This document shows positions 61,539-64,000 of a DNA stretch of 64,000 bases, piece after piece. The notes under the pieces were generated by a model. The model was not told where the DNA came from. It made no database searches and worked only from the letters and a program-made list of their open reading frames with translations. The stretch's first letter is position 1, and each line of letters opens with the position of its first letter. The translations under genes were made by a program, and so were the position numbers. This DNA is from Toxotes chatareus. Its lineage: Eukaryota > Chordata > Actinopteri > Toxotidae. The stretch is taken from contig CM028886.1 of assembly GCA_016801885.1 (NCBI GenBank), positions 16,470,366 to 16,534,365 of the forward strand, written 5' to 3'.

Positions 61539-63039
61539 CGTTGGCAAAAATATATCTTTCTGTCAGATTTATTTAGCCTGTACATCTGTTTATCAGAGTA
61601 AGAACAGCTGTCATGAAGAATGGAATAAAATAACCCAGTATCAATGTCAATAAAATAGTTTCAAGATAGTGTTTCAAGCTGATTGCTTGAAATCATCTGC
61701 CCGAATATGATTTAACTTAAAATAAATAAATAAATTAAAAAAAAATCAGTCCCAATATAAAGACCTCCAACTTCAGACTTTCCCAGTTGCCATGTTTCTC
61801 TGTGTTGGTCATTGGATTGGAGCATTGTTGGCACATAGTTTCCTAAGGAAAGCCCCTTTTCTGCATTGTTTCCCAGCGAATGTCAAATGAGATTAGGGGC
61901 AAATCAGAGGGACAGTGGAGGGTAAAGGGGTGCGTCTGATGTGCATCGTGGGTTGAGGCAGGCGGACCCCCTGCTGGGTGGCCTCGGCTGTCGTAACCTT
62001 TAATTACAGCTATATTGACAGGGTTGCAGATGGTCCAGCTGAAGAGGGATTAAATACACAGGGATAGTACACATTCTCTGTGATTCTACCTCTGTCTTTC
62101 TCTCTCTTTCTCTATCCCCCTCTCTCTGTGCTTTAGCCTTTATTTATTTTACTGTGACTCTTCTTTCTCAAGCTCTAGGAGAGCTTGATCATCTGACATT
62201 CACAATTTTACAGGTCTTATTTCAAAGTGATTATAGGATCTTTTTTTGGTAACACACCTTGTATCTTACACCTGAGACCCATCCAGCAATAGCAGATTTT
62301 ATTGTACACTATGGAAAGGCTTGAAGCCTTATGTAACTTACACTCTACATTAGCAATTATAAGACATAGTGTGATGTTCATACAGTACAGTGATATAAAA
62401 ATAAGTGGCTTGATATTGCTTTCACCATGGTGCTTTTGCATCCTATCTCACACAGAGTATCTACAGAGTAGATTTTGCCTAACTATTCCTCGCACCCATG
62501 GTTTTCAGACTGCTACTACTTTTCTGGATAAAATAAGGGTTTGAAAATCGTATCCTAGATGATGAAACTTAAAGCTAAAACTAAGCACAAGACAAAAAAA
62601 TCGATGGATGTTTCTTTTTATTCTCCTGTGCAATTTTCTTTTCCTCCCTCTTCCTGTATTAATACAAAACCTTGCATTCAAGCCCCTGAAAGCCCCTCTT
62701 TTCTCATTCATACAAACATTAGTTGTGCTTTTACTTCTGTGGGATGTTCTAAGGAAAAGCTCTCAGTAATTGATGTCATTACCATGCATCACCTGTCATC
62801 GCCTTGCTAAATGCACATGGACAGAGAGTCACCTAAATGGCAAGAAGGAACCATCAACCTCAGAGAAGGTGGAACTAGACAACGGAGTGCACTTGGATAA
62901 TGGTATGCATTTGTGCCTTTGAGTCACATACAGATGTGAATAAGGACAGAGAGAGAATGAAGCAAAGAAGGAAAAAAAAGAGGAGAAAGACAGCAGAGAA
63001 ATAGAGAGGAAACACTAATGAGAGTGAAGAGAGCAATCA

Positions 63040-63300
63040 TTTCTTCAAGTGATTGCACAGATGAGGGATAATTTATTATGAATGTGTGCCTAGCTTCCTT
63101 TGACTTAGATGCATTAGCTTTGCCCCACAACTGTTTCTCAATAGATCGCCAGAATCGCAATTTAGTCCCTCAGTATTATGCAAATAGCACTGCTGGCCAG
63201 CTTCTAATTCATAGATTGCACTCAGTGGCCCCTGGCCAAACCATTGTCCCATAATTAATGACTCTTTCCCAAGTCTTTCCTCCAGTAAGGTTATTGGTAT
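63040..63300. promoter_or_regulatory. Possible conserved regulatory element
   Basis: A repeat-free 260-bp stretch holds a perfect octamer ATGCAAAT (63178-63185, POU-type), homeodomain-type cores (ataattaatg at 63251, ataatttatt) and balanced composition unlike its microsatellite-rich neighbours. This is the appearance of many vertebrate conserved non-coding elements, but conservation cannot be seen from one sequence. Confidence 0.2.
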
Positions 63301-64000
63301 TTTCAGCTTAAGCCTCTAAGGGGGTAAAAGGAGGGAAGACAAACACAAAGTAGATTCACAAGATGAATAAAACATTCTGAAAGGACTAAAAACGTATAAA
63401 CATGATGATGATGATTAATATTGATAAAAGGTAAAATAAAATTTACAGATTGTTATAGCAATTAGTATTATGATAATGTCACCTATCAACTGTGCATGAC
63501 AAACTACTGTAATAAACACTGCTTTAATTCAACACAAATGAATTAACAGTTTATGAAATGTTGCATCTAAGCAATAGAATTATACCATCTGTGGTTTATG
63601 TGGTTTGAAGGCTCTAGGGACAACTTAGGTTGCTACTGACATGTAGCCATTATGGTAGCTACAGTGTATTTGAATTACCTCGTATTCATCCTTCTAAACA
63701 CATTAACACTTACACATGCAAACCTTACCAGCATACAAGCACACATGTAGTCTAGGTTTAGCTATACTTTCAGTGCACAGCCACAGATTGGTAGGCATAT
63801 TGGTGAAACCATTTGCATTGGCCACTAAAAGACATGATGATACAAATTCCCCATTCTCTTTCTTTAACACAAGCTTTCATATTTTCTTTTTTCCCAAAAT
63901 AAGCCTTCCACACTTTAAGTATGTGCATCAAGCCTGGGCCAAAAGCCAGTGATGTCTCACATATTTGCAGAATGTCACAGAACAACATGGAGCCTACAGT
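63301..64000. other. No gene seen at the window end
   Basis: AT-rich sequence with a short (GAT) tract near 63400. No features recognised. Confidence 0.6.

Larger units (their letters stand above)
59346..63039. other. No gene seen
   Basis: Anonymous DNA with GT and AAAT tracts. The plus frame at 59812-60042 has no recognisable domain. Confidence 0.6.

Noticed and set aside
1..64000. CRISPR arrays, prokaryotic operons, rRNA or tRNA genes
   Set aside because: No regularly spaced repeats with unique spacers, no ribosome-binding-site-led gene runs, and no cloverleaf sequences. The tRNA-like text at 43.1, 59.06 and 4.4 kb belongs to SINE-type repeats or is too short.

Overview
The window looks like vertebrate, very probably teleost fish, non-coding DNA. 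The reasons are: no prokaryotic-style gene packing; many long CA/GT microsatellites; GT-AG intron structure in the one recognisable cellular gene relic; and dispersed repeats whose text I recognise as typical of ray-finned, especially percomorph, genomes. I found no intact protein-coding gene, rRNA, tRNA or CRISPR array. Almost every open reading frame is short or made of repeat translation.

Layout. 0-12.5 kb: anonymous DNA with microsatellites, a 62-bp near-perfect hairpin (4.5 kb) and two old dispersed repeats (6.4 and 7.9 kb). 12.59-13.06 kb: a solo LTR with a 6-bp target duplication, itself inside an older repeat. 13.2-18.3 kb, minus strand: a broken sarcomeric myosin heavy chain pseudogene that kept its introns. 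It retains the P-loop exon, two further motor exons and four rod exons, with stops, small deletions and large missing parts. Between its motor and rod remnants sits a ~560-bp piggyBac-like remnant with a TATA box and a first-exon-like stretch. 18.3-43 kb: mostly anonymous DNA with microsatellites, one promoter-like stretch (21.4-21.9 kb), a fragment of a common teleost repeat (22.05 kb), one candidate 108-nt exon (28.9 kb) and a LINE-type 3' tail (37.1 kb).

43.1-45.5 kb: a tRNA-like SINE-type repeat next to a decayed IS630/Tc1-type transposase gene in three exons, whose last exon is still open for about 190 codons but has lost two of three catalytic acidic residues. 48.97-49.18 kb: a Tc1-type transposase relic in which a deletion joins the helix-turn-helix part to the catalytic part. 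49.5 kb: another dispersed repeat. 50.35 and 51.19 kb: two possible exons that together would encode an ITIM-like receptor tail (tentative). 52.35-52.56 kb: a palindromic 202-bp hAT-type MITE with a perfect 8-bp target duplication. 55.76-56.98 kb: three diverged copies of a local repeat unit. 57-64 kb: a second copy of the 6.4-kb repeat in reverse orientation, a pyrimidine tract beside a (CA)24, a second SINE-like copy, and a stretch near 63.1 kb that resembles a conserved regulatory element.

Nothing here works together as a pathway. The window is best read as a record of gene duplication and loss (the myosin) and of several transposon classes (IS630/Tc1, Tc1, hAT, piggyBac, LTR, SINE/LINE). 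I saw no convincing undescribed system. The least explained signals are the ITIM-like exon pair, the 108-nt exon candidate and the 62-bp hairpin.
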